A stretch of 64,000 nt of DNA from Callaeas wilsoni (taxonomy: Eukaryota; Chordata; Aves; Passeriformes; Callaeidae): NCBI GenBank assembly GCA_013398955.1, contig VWPU01017872.1, positions 1 to 64,000 of the forward strand. Reading direction: 5' to 3'. Below, in pieces: positions 34,681-46,383 of the stretch; the stretch's first letter is position 1; the number at the start of each line of letters is the position of its first letter. A program made the position numbers and the translations under genes. Under the pieces are notes generated by a model. It ran no database searches. It worked only from the letters and a program-made list of their open reading frames with translations, and was not told the origin of the DNA.

Positions 34681-35870
34681 TGGTGCGGCAAGAATTGCTG
34701 CAGTCCCATATTGCCCCTTCCTGGTCTCTTCCTCTGAGCACCATCCATTCAGTGGACTGGTCCCAGAAGTTGTGTGTCACCTGCTCCTGACCCTCCCCAG
34801 AGGCTTGTGACATTTTAGCATCTTCACCCTAAACTGGAGTCATTGAGTCCTCTGGGGCTTGAAAGGAGCTTGGGGCAGCATTGCCCCTTCACCCCCTCCT
34901 GTGCTGGAAGGCTCTCTCCAAGCCCACTTTTTCAACAATTTGCATATGTGGAGCCTATTAGCAAAAGCCTGATGTGTGCTGGGCTTGATTCTCGTGGTTT
35001 GAGTGGTTCCTTCACCCTGCACAGCAGCGCAAGGGGAGAGGCGAGTGCTGTGCAGGGAGGAGCATCCCTTCCCTCAGCATCAGTCACAGAACCACCACCC
35101 AGAGCAGTGGTTACTGAGCCTGCAGGTGTTGGAGAAATGGCTGGGGATCTCTGGCTGTGCCGAGGCCAGCAAAGGGAGGAGATGGATTGCTCTGCTGCCG
35201 GAGTGGGGCTGTCGGGGCTCTGCTGCAGTGGCGCAGCCTGCGAGCTCCAGGCAGCAATGCCAACATGAAGTGTTTGGCTGATGCTGCAGGTGCTTTTGTC
35301 TAAAGGAATCAGGCTGGGTTGGGCTCCTTTTTTGGGAGCAACTTTCTCCTCTCTTTGTTCTGCACCTCTGGCAACTTCTGTTTCAGAGAGTCGCTCAAAG
35401 AGTCGCACCCAGATAGCATCCCTTGGCCTTCAGGAGGAAAACACCCTTCCCAATCCTATACACAAAGGCAGAAATCTGACAGAGAGAAGCCAGAGATCTC
35501 TCCTGAAGCTGGGCTTTTAACACTCATCCTGGAGGCAGAAGGTAGCTGGCTTCCTCCTAGCTCCTCCAGGAGGACTGTGCAATCTCTGCAGGGCTCATGA
35601 AGCCACATCAGCTGCTAAGTGGAAGTAAAACAAGAAGTTGTGGCTGCCGCTAAATCACAAATCTTCCATGCAGGACTGAGAAAATGCCTCCCAATAAGTG
35701 TGGTTTGTTGTTGATTTTGTTGCGGTTTTTTGTTGTTTCTTTATTTATTTTTTTTTAGAGAACATAGTTTTCCAATCAGGTGATAAAGGAATGGGACCAA
35801 CACTGCTTTAGCACAATATTCTCCTCTACATCATTTTTCCTCCAGAGGAAGCACAGAGGGAAGTCTTCAG
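34681..35870. other. Unassigned noncoding DNA
   Basis: No gene was recognised. Overlapping plus and minus frames of 140-158 codons at 34843-35408 have no known domain. A T-rich simple stretch (TTTGTTGTTGATTTTGTTG then T-rich runs) lies at 35703-35757. Confidence 0.55.
35703..35757. repeat. T-rich simple sequence
   Basis: Repeated TTG/TTTG words followed by TTTCTTTATTTATTT and a T run. Its reverse complement is A-rich and could be a poly(A) tail of a minus-strand insertion, but no insertion is recognisable to its right on that strand. Confidence 0.7.
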
Positions 35871-36030
35871 ACTGCATCCAGGTCTGGAGTCCTCAGCACA
35901 AGAAGGACACGGACCAGCTGGAGTAGGGGCTGGAGCCCCTCTGCTCTGGAGCCAGGCTGGGAGAGCTGGGCGTGTTCACCTGGAGAAGAGAAGGCTTCAG
36001 GGAGAGCTCAGAGCCCCTTGCAGTGCTCTG
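35871..36030 (+). mobile_element. CR1 LINE fragment, plus strand, internal part
   Basis: ACTGCATCCAGGTCTGGAGT, CCTCAGCACAAGAAGGACAC, GGACCAGCTGGAGTAGGGGC, GGCTGGGAGAGCTGGGCGTG, TTCACCTGGAGAAGAGAAGG and CTTCAGGGAGAGCTCAGAGC follow the CR1 order. The 3' tail is absent, so the copy is truncated at both ends. Confidence 0.9.
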
Positions 36031-37868
36031 AGGATCAGAGGGCTCACTACACCTGCCACCTGCACCTCTTTGTCCTGTGCACTCTTGGGGCAGCTTGTCA
36101 AATGATTCCATGCAGCTGCAGAGAGTTCCATCTCATTTAATCTACCTGCCTGCTGAAATCCCAGGTGGTTCCTGAAAAAGCAGCTGAATCCAGTCCTTTT
36201 TCCTGAAACGTGATGCCTGAATTCAGCTTATTGGATGGATCTGCTCCGCTCCATCTTGGACCTCAAGTTCCTGTCTCTGTGTTGGGCTAGAAGACAATCT
36301 TTGCTGCCTTCAAACACCTCCAGAACTGGTTGGAATTCCAGGATCAGCACATCCTTGCTTTGCTGTCCTCTGAAATGAGGGTCTTAGCATGTTCAGTGGC
36401 ATGTAACTGAGACATAAAGCGCTCGGATGGGAAATCAAGGGCAGCACTTTCCGCACAGGTACCTATGGCTCTGTGAGCTTGAGACAGAACAGGGACTCGG
36501 GGCTTTTTGTGTCAGAGAGATTCACGTTCCCAAGCCAACAAACCCTCTCCCACACCGAGAGGCTTCATTTGATTTTCACATGGCCCTGGGGAAGGCACTG
36601 GGTTCTCCCATTGCTGCCTTTCAGATGCGCTAGGTCACACTTGGGTCAGCTCTCCCACAGCCACGGCACCATCACTGCAACGCTGCTGTCTCGCTGTGAC
36701 ACGGCACGTGGGACACCACCCGCCGTGGCAGTGCTGGCACTTCCCGCGCTGGGAAGGACTCATGTCTGCCCAAGGATGGGTAGAGGTATCAGCAGCTGGG
36801 TTTTGCCTCCTCTTTTTGAGTCACAAATTGTTTGTGAGCAGGTCCAGGCCTCTACGCCCTCATCCTTTCAAAGTTTTTCCTCCACCCTCCCATCCATCCC
36901 CTTGTATTTCCTCATGTGCTGAGTCCCCTGGTTTTTGGCCCCTGTGTGGGTTGTGGGGTAAAGCACCACCACTCAAACACCCCGTATCTGCATCTGATAA
37001 ATTCTCATGAGGCCACATCTGCTCTGTCTTGCCCTGCTGGACTCACAGGAGCCCAGAAGATTTGCCTTTAAGCATCGACCTTGTCACTTCTGAGTTACTC
37101 AAGAGCATTAACTGTCATCAACACATGGCTGAGGCAGCCCTGTTCTTCCTAAAGATGTTCTCCCTTACAGGAGTTGGTACATTTTTACAGCAGGGAAATC
37201 CCAAACTGCACGAACACACAAAAAGTTCTTTTGTGTCTCTTTTTATTTGTTGTTATTGCTGCTGTTGCATTTCCAAACCTGAAGGACGAGTGGTGCATCA
37301 GAATGGGAGGAAATGACCACACTGAATGGTAATAACTGGATTAAGAGATTCAGTAGCAGACTCTCACCTGTGCTGTTTATAATGCAGATTAACTATTTAA
37401 TCCATCTGCATCTCCAGCTTCAATTCTCTATTCCCCTTGCCTTGCTTTCCCCTGATGTTCTCCCTCACCCCCTCCAGTCCCTTGCTGCTCCGTGGCCTCG
37501 TCGCTGGACCCCTCCCGAGCCCTCCTCCTGGGGCTGTGACTTTGCCCACATCCCACAGCTGGTTCTGCTCAGTTACTCCACGGGAACTCTCCAAAGTGAG
37601 GGCTGTGTGCTGGTGGTGCCTGACCAATGAGCCCTACAATTGCTCGGTCTCTGGGAACCGCTGTAATGACCGTAGTGGAAGGGATGATTAATCAGGAAAT
37701 GGTAAAGAAAATGCTTATAATGAAGCACTTGGATTTCTGACTTTACTGAGGGGGGCGCAAACTCACAAACAAGGTCATGGAAAAGAAATACACTGAGGAA
37801 TTGAGGATGACTAAATACAAGGACTTTAACTCTGGGTCAGGACGTCTCTCAACCATAAACTATTGCAG

Positions 37869-37965
37869 ACTGGGAGGGATATCATGGGGAAATGTTTGAC
37901 CATGACCACGCTGTCCTGTGTATTGGTCAGTGCTGGGGACAGGTGCTGAGCCTTTGGACCACTGT
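37869..37965 (+). mobile_element. Possible ancient CR1 3' region
   Basis: ACTGGGAGGGATATCATGGG, GAAATGTTTGACCATGACCA, ATTGGTCAGTGCTGGGGACA and GGTGCTGAGCC resemble the 3' region of old amniote CR1s of the kind seen in turtles and crocodilians, where a 'gctggagacaggatactggg' block precedes the tail. Divergence is high, so the assignment is tentative. Confidence 0.35.
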
Positions 37966-40617
37966 GTCACACCACAGCCATGACAGCATTTACCAGATTT
38001 TGATGGTGCAGACAGAGAGTGGCCTTTGGCAAGTACCACGAGATGGGGAGTGGAACATCAGGCTTGGTGTGTATGCCACCCAGCCCTCCTCTCTGCTTGC
38101 ACTAGCCATGCCCTGTGGGAGCTACACCTGTGCCCTTGGAGGAGACGGCAGAAACATCTCCAAACCTGGACTCTCCCTTCCTGCTCGGCTGCAGTGCCAA
38201 AGCAGGGCCCAGCCCAGGGCTCAAACTCCTCTGTCTTCCGTGCAGAGTCTTTTCCAGTATTTCAAATTCCTCTGCCAGCTTGGTGTGGGACCAAGCAGGA
38301 CACCTTGAGTGCCAGACTCAAAGTGGAGTGAGGTCGGCCTGAAGTCACAGGGGCATGGGAGGTCCTGCACTCTGCACTGACAGAGCAGGCTTCACATCCT
38401 CTCCCCATTGGAATTTTTCACATTCTCAGGTTTTTTATCTCTGTTATTGAATCCACGGAGATGACATGAGTGTGAATGCATGTTTGTTAAAAACCCCAAA
38501 TACATCCCTGAGCTGCAAAGACTGTTTTCAAATCATAGGTTTTAAAGGGGCATGTGCCACAAAGGGCTGAGGGTGGTTAATACAGCACATACCAGCCACT
38601 GGCTGAGAGAAATAAGCAGCATTGCTGATAAGCTCATTTGATAAAGCCTTTGCTGGGCACTGCAGATGCAGGCTAAGTCCAGCCTTTAATATCTGTCCCA
38701 GTCCCACAGGCAGCACTCTCAGGCAGGGCTGCCAGGAATTATTGTAACCCTGTCTACATCTCATGCAGCTTTCAGTGAGTCCTGACAAGTCCTCACCGTG
38801 TGGTCTTGCATGTCACAGCTGTCACTGACCTGGCCACAGATCACCAGCTGATACCTAAGCAAATGCAAGGTGGCACCAAGGTTTCACAGGCAGCTCAGGC
38901 CCTTTTTGCAGCTCCGTGGGCTTATGGTGTCCTATATTGTTGAAGCAATGATTAAATCCCACATAATTGTTCCAGCTGGTCACTTGACCACAGAAGATAC
39001 TTTCTGTTGGAAGCTGCTGATGTCGCCCCATGAGATTCCACGCTGGGTCTGGGTTATAACAGCCTTCATGTGCATGAGCTTGTCCCATCACGAGAAATAC
39101 TGAATGGGAAGGAGCTGTTCAAGGGAAGGAAAATGGGGGGGTGTGTGTGGCCTCATCTGTCTGCTAGAAAAGGCACAGGATTGCTCTGTCCCTGGTCCTC
39201 ACACTACAGAGGACTGGGTCCCTGGAGAATCACACTGGGCTTGGGTGCTGCTGATTGCCAGGCTCCACTAACCTAACTAACAGCTGATGTCTTACCAGCT
39301 CTCTTGGCATCCTGTCAATTGAGGAATTGGGAAGGGAGGATCTGGGCTCAGGGTGTTTTCAGGACATGCAAGACATGTGCCACTTGAAATGTGTCTCATC
39401 TCCCTTCTGAGCCTGAGCAGAGTGGAGCTGAAGTCTGGGATGTGCACTGGGTTGGATCCCAGAGCCCATGATTTGAAACCCAGGGCTCACAGCTCCTTTT
39501 ATGTGCTGCACTGGAGGGAGAGTGGTTGTTACGGTTATACACCTCGAGGGTCATCCCTGGGTTTATGGAGATGGCCTGAAACCAAGGAAAGGAGTTCCCA
39601 GTGACTTCTCCGTTTCACACCAGTTAAAGCACAGTTTTCCAGTCTACCCTGAGGCTGGGTTGAAAGATCCTGAAGGAAAAAAATTTGCTTTTGAGTTCTG
39701 CATGACTTGCATTCAGCAGGAATATTTGAACGTCTGGTGTTGCACGTGGACACCAGGCTGTGTCTGGAGGAGCACAGGGGCATCTCCCAGCCCTTCCATC
39801 ATGGTCCCTGCACGATCAGCACTTTCCTCCACTACTGACCTGGAGGTGGCAGAACCTCGGGGCTCCCCTAAACGTGCTGCTGATCCAGAAGACATTAAGC
39901 CGTTATCTCTGTGTCTCACTCCATCAACATTTTTTCAGTCTGTATTAAAAATCCTACTATGGTTTTTTAGCACAAAAGGGGAAAGAAGAGAACCTTCTAT
40001 GTTCAGGACATTTGGGACATCACTAGAATTTCATCCATCTGTGATTGGCCCTCAGACCGTCATACTCAATTTATTTCTCAGCCAAAGTTTTTCAGCCATC
40101 TGCTCAAGTGGAACAGCTTCCAGCATTTATTCCCAATAGTGCTCCTCTGAGGGAGCGCATGGATTTTCTCCAGTACGACAGCATCACTATTTTCCAAAAA
40201 AACCCTCAGCCCAACCCCGCAGTGACTGGCGGGGAGCCCTCCCTGCTCTGCACCCCGACCTTGAATTTTAAGCAATTGATCAAGAAAACACAGAACAGTT
40301 TCTCTTCCACTCAGGACCACCGTGACTGATGTTTTTTAAAGGGCTCCTCTGCAGAGATGTTAATGAGGTCGCCTTGGATACTCAGCTTAAAACAGTGTCG
40401 CTTCAGCTTCTTTTATGTCAGCAATCAACAACAACAAAAAATACACAACAACCCATCAGTGGATCTGCTCGAGGAGGGGTGGGGGACTCCTGGCAGGTGA
40501 CTGGAGCAGATAGCGATTCACAGTCCACCTGCTGCCAGCAGTTTGGTGCTGAGCCTCTCTGATTGTCTACTGGAGCATCAACACAATGATCTCCATAATT
40601 ATTATCTCCTTAAATTG

Positions 40618-40634
40618 AAAAAAAAAAAAAAAAG
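40618..40634. repeat. Poly(A) run
   Basis: An uninterrupted run of about 17 A after CTTAAATTG. It could mark the end of a plus-strand retrocopy, but upstream sequence shows no recognisable parent and no clear target-site duplication. Confidence 0.75.
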
Positions 40635-41415
40635 CAGATTAGAAAAGCCTGATTTTTCCAGCCATCCTATTGAAAGTGCCCCAGGAAAGGACTTCAGATT
40701 GGGAGTAATAAGAGGTTCAGGGACAGTCAGGGAAATAAAAGCAGTTTCTCTGTGTGAACAGAGGAGAGCCTCTGTGTTCTTAGGGAATTGTTTGCCAGGC
40801 TGAGACCCACTTGCATTACTCCTGCTTAATGAGTTACCATCCATCAGCTGAGCTGCAAGGGTGGCCCATGTCCAGGTTTGAAAAGCAGGGGGAAAAACAC
40901 CTGAGGCAGGAACACCATGCAGGTGCATTCAGTGCTTTGATGATCTGCATAACACAGCGCTCACCATGTCGCCAAACAGGTTGCTTGGCTTCTCTGAACC
41001 TCAATCTCCTGCCTGATGAGCAAGGGTAAATTCAGTGCCACATCTCACATCTCACTGGAGTTCTAAAGGAAAACGTGGAACCACTGATGGAAAGGTGTGA
41101 GCAAGTTGAAAGCAGTAGCTTTGGCAAGTACACCTTTACATATGAATAGAGCTCAGACCGATTCCTCAATTAGCAGTTAGCTAATCACTGAAGGAACATT
41201 TGTTATTACTTTATTATATGTTTGCTACTCCACTAATGCAGTTTATATGAATATGGAGGACCTACTTCTCTAACCCTGACCAGCAGCGCCCAAACATGAT
41301 GACAGAGAGCATCCCTAAGCCCTGAAGTAGATTGGCATCGTGGTGCGAGTACCCCTTTGAGGGACTGCGGGTGAGCCTGGCACTCTGTCTGGAGACTCAA
41401 AGCCCAGACTTAGGC

Positions 41416-42150
41416 CACAGAACAACCCAGGTTAGCAGGGACCTCAGGAGGTCTCAAGCCCCGCTGTGCATCTCCAGGAGTTCTGTCTTTTCTATCCCTT
41501 CCTGCAGGGAGCTGCAGAAAGCATTCTGATCTTCCTCCTACTCTCCTCCAGGATGAACAAACCCGGCTGGTTTTGCCTCTCCTTGTACCTCAACCATCCG
41601 CTGGTGGCCTCTGCTGGACCTGCTCCAATCTCTCAGTGCTGGTTTTGTCCTAGGAAGCCCCAAACCGGACCCAGTGTTTCCAAAACGATCTCAGAAGGGC
41701 CAAACAAAGGGGATTCTTACTCCTTTGATGTGCTGCCTGCATCCTTGCTCACACAGCTGAGGGTGTAGCTCAGCAGTGACCCATGTTCAGTTCCTGACTT
41801 GCCAGCGATCCCAGCTCCCTTTCCGCAAAGCTGCTTCCTATCAAGCGGCTTCCCAGCCCAGCTGTCCCCTGGCCTGTCCTGTTCCCTTGGGAGGTTATTC
41901 CATTAGGACTGTGCACTTGTCTGCCCGTTTCTCCACTCCCTCTGAACAGCAGCTGCAGCCTCTTGGGTGTCAAGTGCTTCCCTCCCCATTGCTTCCTTTG
42001 GTGCCATCTGAAAACTTCCTGAGAGCGTGCCCAATTATCCAGGCCATCAGTACCAGTCCCTCCAGGATCTCAACAGCAATGAGTTGCCAAGTGGGCTCTG
42101 TACTGCTGATCATCACTCTGTGAGTGCAACAGTCCAACCCATCCTCCAGA
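41416..42150 (-). mobile_element. Old, diverged CR1 LINE, minus strand
   Basis: Begins with CACAGAACAACCCAGGTTAG and CAGGGACCTCAGGAGGTCTC, a CR1 tail form. It continues with blocks in the right order for an inverted CR1: AGGATGAACAAACCCGGCTG, TGGACCTGCTCCAATCTCTC, ACCCATGTTCAGTTCCTGAC, AGCGATCCCAGCTCCCTTTC, ATTATCCAGGCCATCAGTAC and GTACTGCTGATCATCACTCT. The last ones correspond to the ORF2-coding part. Many substitutions and deletions show this is much older than the other copies. The right edge is uncertain. Confidence 0.5.
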
Positions 42151-42428
42151 TTCCTTCTTTCCTATTTATTGGGCCAATATCTCCCCAGCCTGGCTCTAAG
42201 GAGAGTAAGCATTGAAAGCTTTACTACAGGCAAGGGAAACCACTTCCAATATTCCCTTATCCACCCTGCATCCTCACAGCCAGTTTTCCTGCCTTTCCAA
42301 GTAGTCAGGTCCATCAGGTGTGATGTGACCTTTGTTCTGCTGGGTTTAAACCAACCCATCCCTGATAGACATTCTCTTACCCAGATCAACAGCTTTACGA
42401 TGGCACTGGTACTACTCCTGTAAAAGAT

Positions 42429-42640
42429 TCACGGAATCACAGAATTACAAAATCAGTCAGGTTGGAAATCACTGAGTCCAACCTTTGGCTGAAAACCACC
42501 TTGTCAGCTAGACCAGTGTGCAGCCCTATCTTGAACACTCCCAGGGATGGAGACAACCCAACGCTTGACAACCCTTTCTCTGAAGAAATTCCTCCTGATG
42601 TCCAACTTAACCTCCCCGACAGAGCTTGAGGCTACATTTC
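42429..42640 (-). mobile_element. CR1 LINE fragment, 3' end, minus strand
   Basis: Inverted tail TTCACGGAATCACAGAATTA, GTCAGGTTGGAAATCACTGA, GTCCAACCTTTGGCTGAAAA, CCACCTTGTCAGCTAGACCA, TTGAACACTCCCAGGGATGG, GACAACCCTTTCTCTGAAGA, AATTCCTCCTGATGTCCAAC and GAGCTTGAGGCTACATTTC. This is the CR1 type whose text reads 'cttgtcaactagaccatggc'. About 210 bases remain. Confidence 0.93.
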
Positions 42641-45600
42641 ATCTACAAGTTGTGTTGATCCTGCAGTAGGCATGGTCTGTGCATACAATCAGAGCTGCTC
42701 CTTCATCCAGACACTCTGGAGCTCCTTGTCCAAATAGACAGCGTGGTAGGAAGACAAAGAAACGTGAGACCACAAGGGATCATTAATCTGAAGTTGGATG
42801 TTATGGTGGTTTAGTTAAACTGCACTTAGAACAGTTGTGTGGACAGTCCTACTCACAATGGAAAAAAAAAAGCTGAGTTTGTTTTCTTCTCGTTTATTGT
42901 GGACATGAGGTAAGCCAGGATGAGTGGAGGCTACTTGAATTCTGAACAGGAATGTCCACATAGACAGTTTAATGAAGTTTAGCTAATCCAATTTGCAAAG
43001 GTTAATTCAGATTCATTTTCCTGATTGTCTCTGTGTAGATAAGGCCAAGGTCACTTCCCCAAGGTGACTGGCTGAGCCAGGCACAGGATCCACACTTTCT
43101 TTCAACATTACTTTCCCAGGCTGGTTTGTCCCTATCCATGTACCCCCTCATATTCCCTGTACAGAAGAACACCGTTTCTCACATTTTCCTCCATCAGCAT
43201 CACCGATTCTTGCTGATCAAGATCACTACAAACCCTTTTCCTGGGTGGAGTGGAACAGGCCCCGCTGTTCCTGGGGCCGCCGCTCACACCGCTGCTTGGA
43301 GGTGAATTACAGCACAAATACTGGAATTGGTGATGCTAAAATCTTTCCCAAGAATCCAGAACAGCCTCGGGATCTTACTGCTGGAGGTGGGCACTTCCAA
43401 GCACTCCAGCTGGCTGACAATGCAGATCTCCTAAATCATCCCGATGCTGTTTTTTCTGACTCTCCTGGCCTCTCATGTGTGTAACCACAGTTATCCAGAG
43501 TCTCCCAGCAAAAGCAAGAGAAACAGTTTGGGAAATGAACTTGCCCTTTGCAACCCAGCCAGGTGCAGACTGTGGTGGGACCTGATGTGGGGGGACATCT
43601 GTCCCACAGTTCTTTCAGCAGGGGTTCTCACCTCTGCGTCTCAGCATCTGCTGCTGGCCCCTGCAATGCCCCAACTGCTCATAAGGGATTGAGAGCCAAA
43701 GATATTTTAGGGTATTTAAAAAGATATATATAATCTAACCAGAACTGAAGAGCTGCCTTAGCCTTAACTGAAAACTTTCCCAAAGGAGTTACAACCCTAG
43801 AACAAGGAGCTTACATCTCCTAGTACATGATGAATGGGTGCAGGAGCTATTCTGAACAGCAGGCAATAGTGAATGGTTACATTTCCTTGGCCAAGATGAG
43901 GAAGCTTTAAGTAACTAATTAAAAAAAAAATCAATAGAAAGTCTTTTCCCACGATCTTTTGCCATGTCCTTGGCAATAATTTCAGTGCTCACTTCAAAGA
44001 ATTGAGGTCTCTTTTCTGGGCCTCTTTCTACCATGGCAAAGGAGTTTACAAAGAGAAGTTGCTTGAGCCCAGTAGCTGGCTGTTAGCTTGTTGTTCTGTT
44101 TTAGGGAGGACTTGCAGTCCCCAAGTGCTTGTGATCAGGGGTCCCTGCACGGGTTGTCCTTTAACCATGATGTGTGTCCACATCTCTGGCCTGTTGCCAT
44201 CGTTAGAAGATAATTTCATTTCCTCTGGACTTCCTGAAGTGATCATTTCTGATGTTTCTGCACGTGGCTGTCCATCTCCTCACCCTCTTCCCCACCACTG
44301 CAGCCTCTCTCTTAGACCTGAAACGCCCTGAACTGTCCAGGGCTTGGTCCCTGCTGCAAGGACTTAAGTGTGGGAAGTGAAGAACAAGAGAAGGAGCAGA
44401 GGGGACAGAGAGCTGGCTGTGTGCAGGAAGCGAGGGTAAGTTTTCTGCCAGCAGTGGTGAGAGGTGCTGTCCATCTTGCACTGTCACTGTAGCCTTTCCC
44501 TCCACACTCCATGGCACAGCTGGGACATCATCCTGTTCAACACAATCTCTACTTCCCACATCTGCAGAGCAGTTTCAAGAGGGCTGTCAAAGAGAGTGCT
44601 GAAGGTGTGCTGTCCTCTCTGTCCAGGAGGATCTGCCCATAACTTGCTACTGCATCTAATTCACTGAAGATTTTGCCTCATTTCAGCAAAATTTTAATTC
44701 CTCTTGGGAATGTTCCTTCTTCTTGGTCTGGTTCAGCAGCTCCAAGTTAAGGCAAAGCCCAAATCTTCCCTACAATTACTAAGAAGGGACCTGGCTGCTG
44801 CCTCTCCCCTTCCATCAGTGATGGGCTGCCGCATTTTGCTGCTCTCCTCCTTTTCAGGAAGAAATTCAGTGGAGGCACCTTGACAGCAGACCAGGTGTGC
44901 TGTGGGGTCTGTGTTGCCCGTGTCCCTAAGTGGGAAAGGCCAGCTTCCACAGCCAGCTCCCACTATCCCTGGCTCATCTTCCCAGCCTGACAGCTTGGTT
45001 ACAAGTGCGAAACAGAGTCTGACCTCATGCCCCAATATCTACAGGAAAATCTTCACCACTGTTCCTCTCACTGGCCCAAGAACCCTTAAAGGCAGCCTCC
45101 AACTTTTCCTCCCTCCCAGCAGTCTATTCCTTTTAGTGTGTAGCCAGAACAAAAGCCAGAAAAAAGGGTTTATACTAGTTTCTACTATTTTTACTATTTC
45201 TACCACTCTTCTTTCCAAAAGCTTTTTGAGACAAAACAAGCAATTGGGAATCAGATCCTCAAGGGGAGGTGAACTTACCTTCACTGTGGAAAGATGGCTT
45301 TGAGCCACATTAGAGCATTTCTGCTTGGTGAAGACAGAGCCAGCCACATTGCCCTAACTGAGTCACATATGATTTGTAGCATCATATTCTGGTCTGAGTT
45401 TCTCATGTTACCCCAATACGGAGCAGGACTTAATTTCTTCTTGAAGCCCTAGAAGGCTGTCACAAGGCAGTGGGGCTCTTCTGCAGCTGCAGAGCATCTG
45501 AAGAGCAGGTACTGAAGAGTTCATATAGCAAATAAATATAATTCTTTTTACTTAATACAGGCTAAAGAGCAGCTCGAACGACAACCTTTCATTAGTGTCT

Positions 45601-45792
45601 GAACTGTTGGTCCTTTCTGTCTTGAACTGAAGCATCAGATAATATTTAGGTTCCTAAAAGATTATTTTTTTGTGGTAGGCAAAGACATTAATAACCCTGG
45701 GTCTATTGGGTCAATCAATTTTATTATGACTAATAGAAGATCCTTTTTCTTGAGTATAGACTCAAAACCCAGGCTGCAGTTTAGGACCCAGT
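42641..45792. other. Unassigned noncoding DNA
   Basis: AT-rich at 42.7-43.1 kb, then mixed. One small protein-like frame at 43.13-43.34 kb is listed separately. An A10 run lies at about 43921-43930. Overlapping frames at 44.0-45.3 kb show no known domain. Confidence 0.5.
43132..43338 (-). other. Short open frame with protein-like composition, unrecognised
   Basis: On the minus strand an uninterrupted frame of about 68 codons runs from a TAG just right of 43338 to a TAG at 43132-43134. It has no ATG near its left end, so it could only be an internal or terminal exon. The predicted peptide has a Ser/Pro-rich part, a basic stretch (PPRKRVCSD) and a charged helix-like segment (ESVMLMEENVRNGVLLYREY), which looks more protein-like than most frames here. 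A candidate splice acceptor (TTCCAG) lies near its start. I cannot assign a family, and chance is the simpler explanation. Confidence 0.15.
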
Positions 45793-46383
45793 TTAGGTGC
45801 TCATTGCTTCCCAGAACCTGTCCCATGTGTTCAGGCCTCTTCCCAATGACTGTAACCCCCAGCTCCTTCCCATGGCCGTAAGAGACTGTCTCAGCTCCTT
45901 CCCATGGCCATAAGAGACTGTCTCATCTGCAGGTTTTTCTTGGTCACTTGCACTGACAATTTTCCCTGACACAGTGTAAAAATCCTTGTATTTGCTGCTG
46001 AGCTCCCTGGGTAGGTTCCTCACAGTGCTGTCAGTCCTGAATGTGGGCTCTGATGTCTTCTCCTCATGCAGCACAAAGGTGCTCCTTCCATTGACCTGGG
46101 ATGGGTCAGTGAGGGTCTGTAAATTGAAGCGTACTTGATGGAAATAAATAATATGTTCTATGATAAAATATCCCCTTCCAGGAGAGCCCATGCAATAGGA
46201 AATATCAATTCTTTGACTCCCATTGGGACAGCAATGATGTTCAAAGGATTGTGAGGAGTGAGCATCACTTCCCATTATCCACAGGAATGGGAGGTTTGTG
46301 GCTGAAATGTTGAATGAGAAGCCTGAAGGTCTGGGGTCTATTCTAGACCAAATGTGGCCTTTAAGAGGGCTGGGATTTTTCAA
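45793..46383 (-). other. 196-codon open frame, unrecognised
   Basis: This is the longest frame in moderately AT-rich DNA that is not produced by tandem repeats. It starts with ATG and contains no transmembrane segment, zinc-finger pattern or other motif I recognise. A 32-base tandem duplication lies inside it near its 3' end (45861-45924) and changes the reading register between copies, which argues against long-term coding constraint. About one frame this long is expected by chance in 64 kb, so it is recorded rather than called as a gene. Confidence 0.12.
45861..45924. repeat. 32-base tandem duplication
   Basis: AGCTCCTTCCCATGGCCGTA continuing to GAGACTGTCTC occurs at 45861-45892 and again at 45893-45924, with CCGTAAG changed to CCATAAG. 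Near-identity indicates a fairly recent duplication. Confidence 0.92.

Larger units (their letters stand above)
36031..41415. other. Unassigned noncoding DNA
   Basis: No gene was recognised. A possible ancient CR1 tail at 37.87-37.97 kb and a poly(A) run at 40.62 kb are listed separately. The plus frame of 212 codons at 39501-40139 shows no family features. A unique stretch at 38.54-38.77 kb could be a conserved element, but no distinctive motif supports that. Confidence 0.5.

Noticed and set aside
40330..40634. Processed pseudogene ending in the poly(A) run
   Set aside because: No parent gene sequence or target-site duplication is recognisable upstream.
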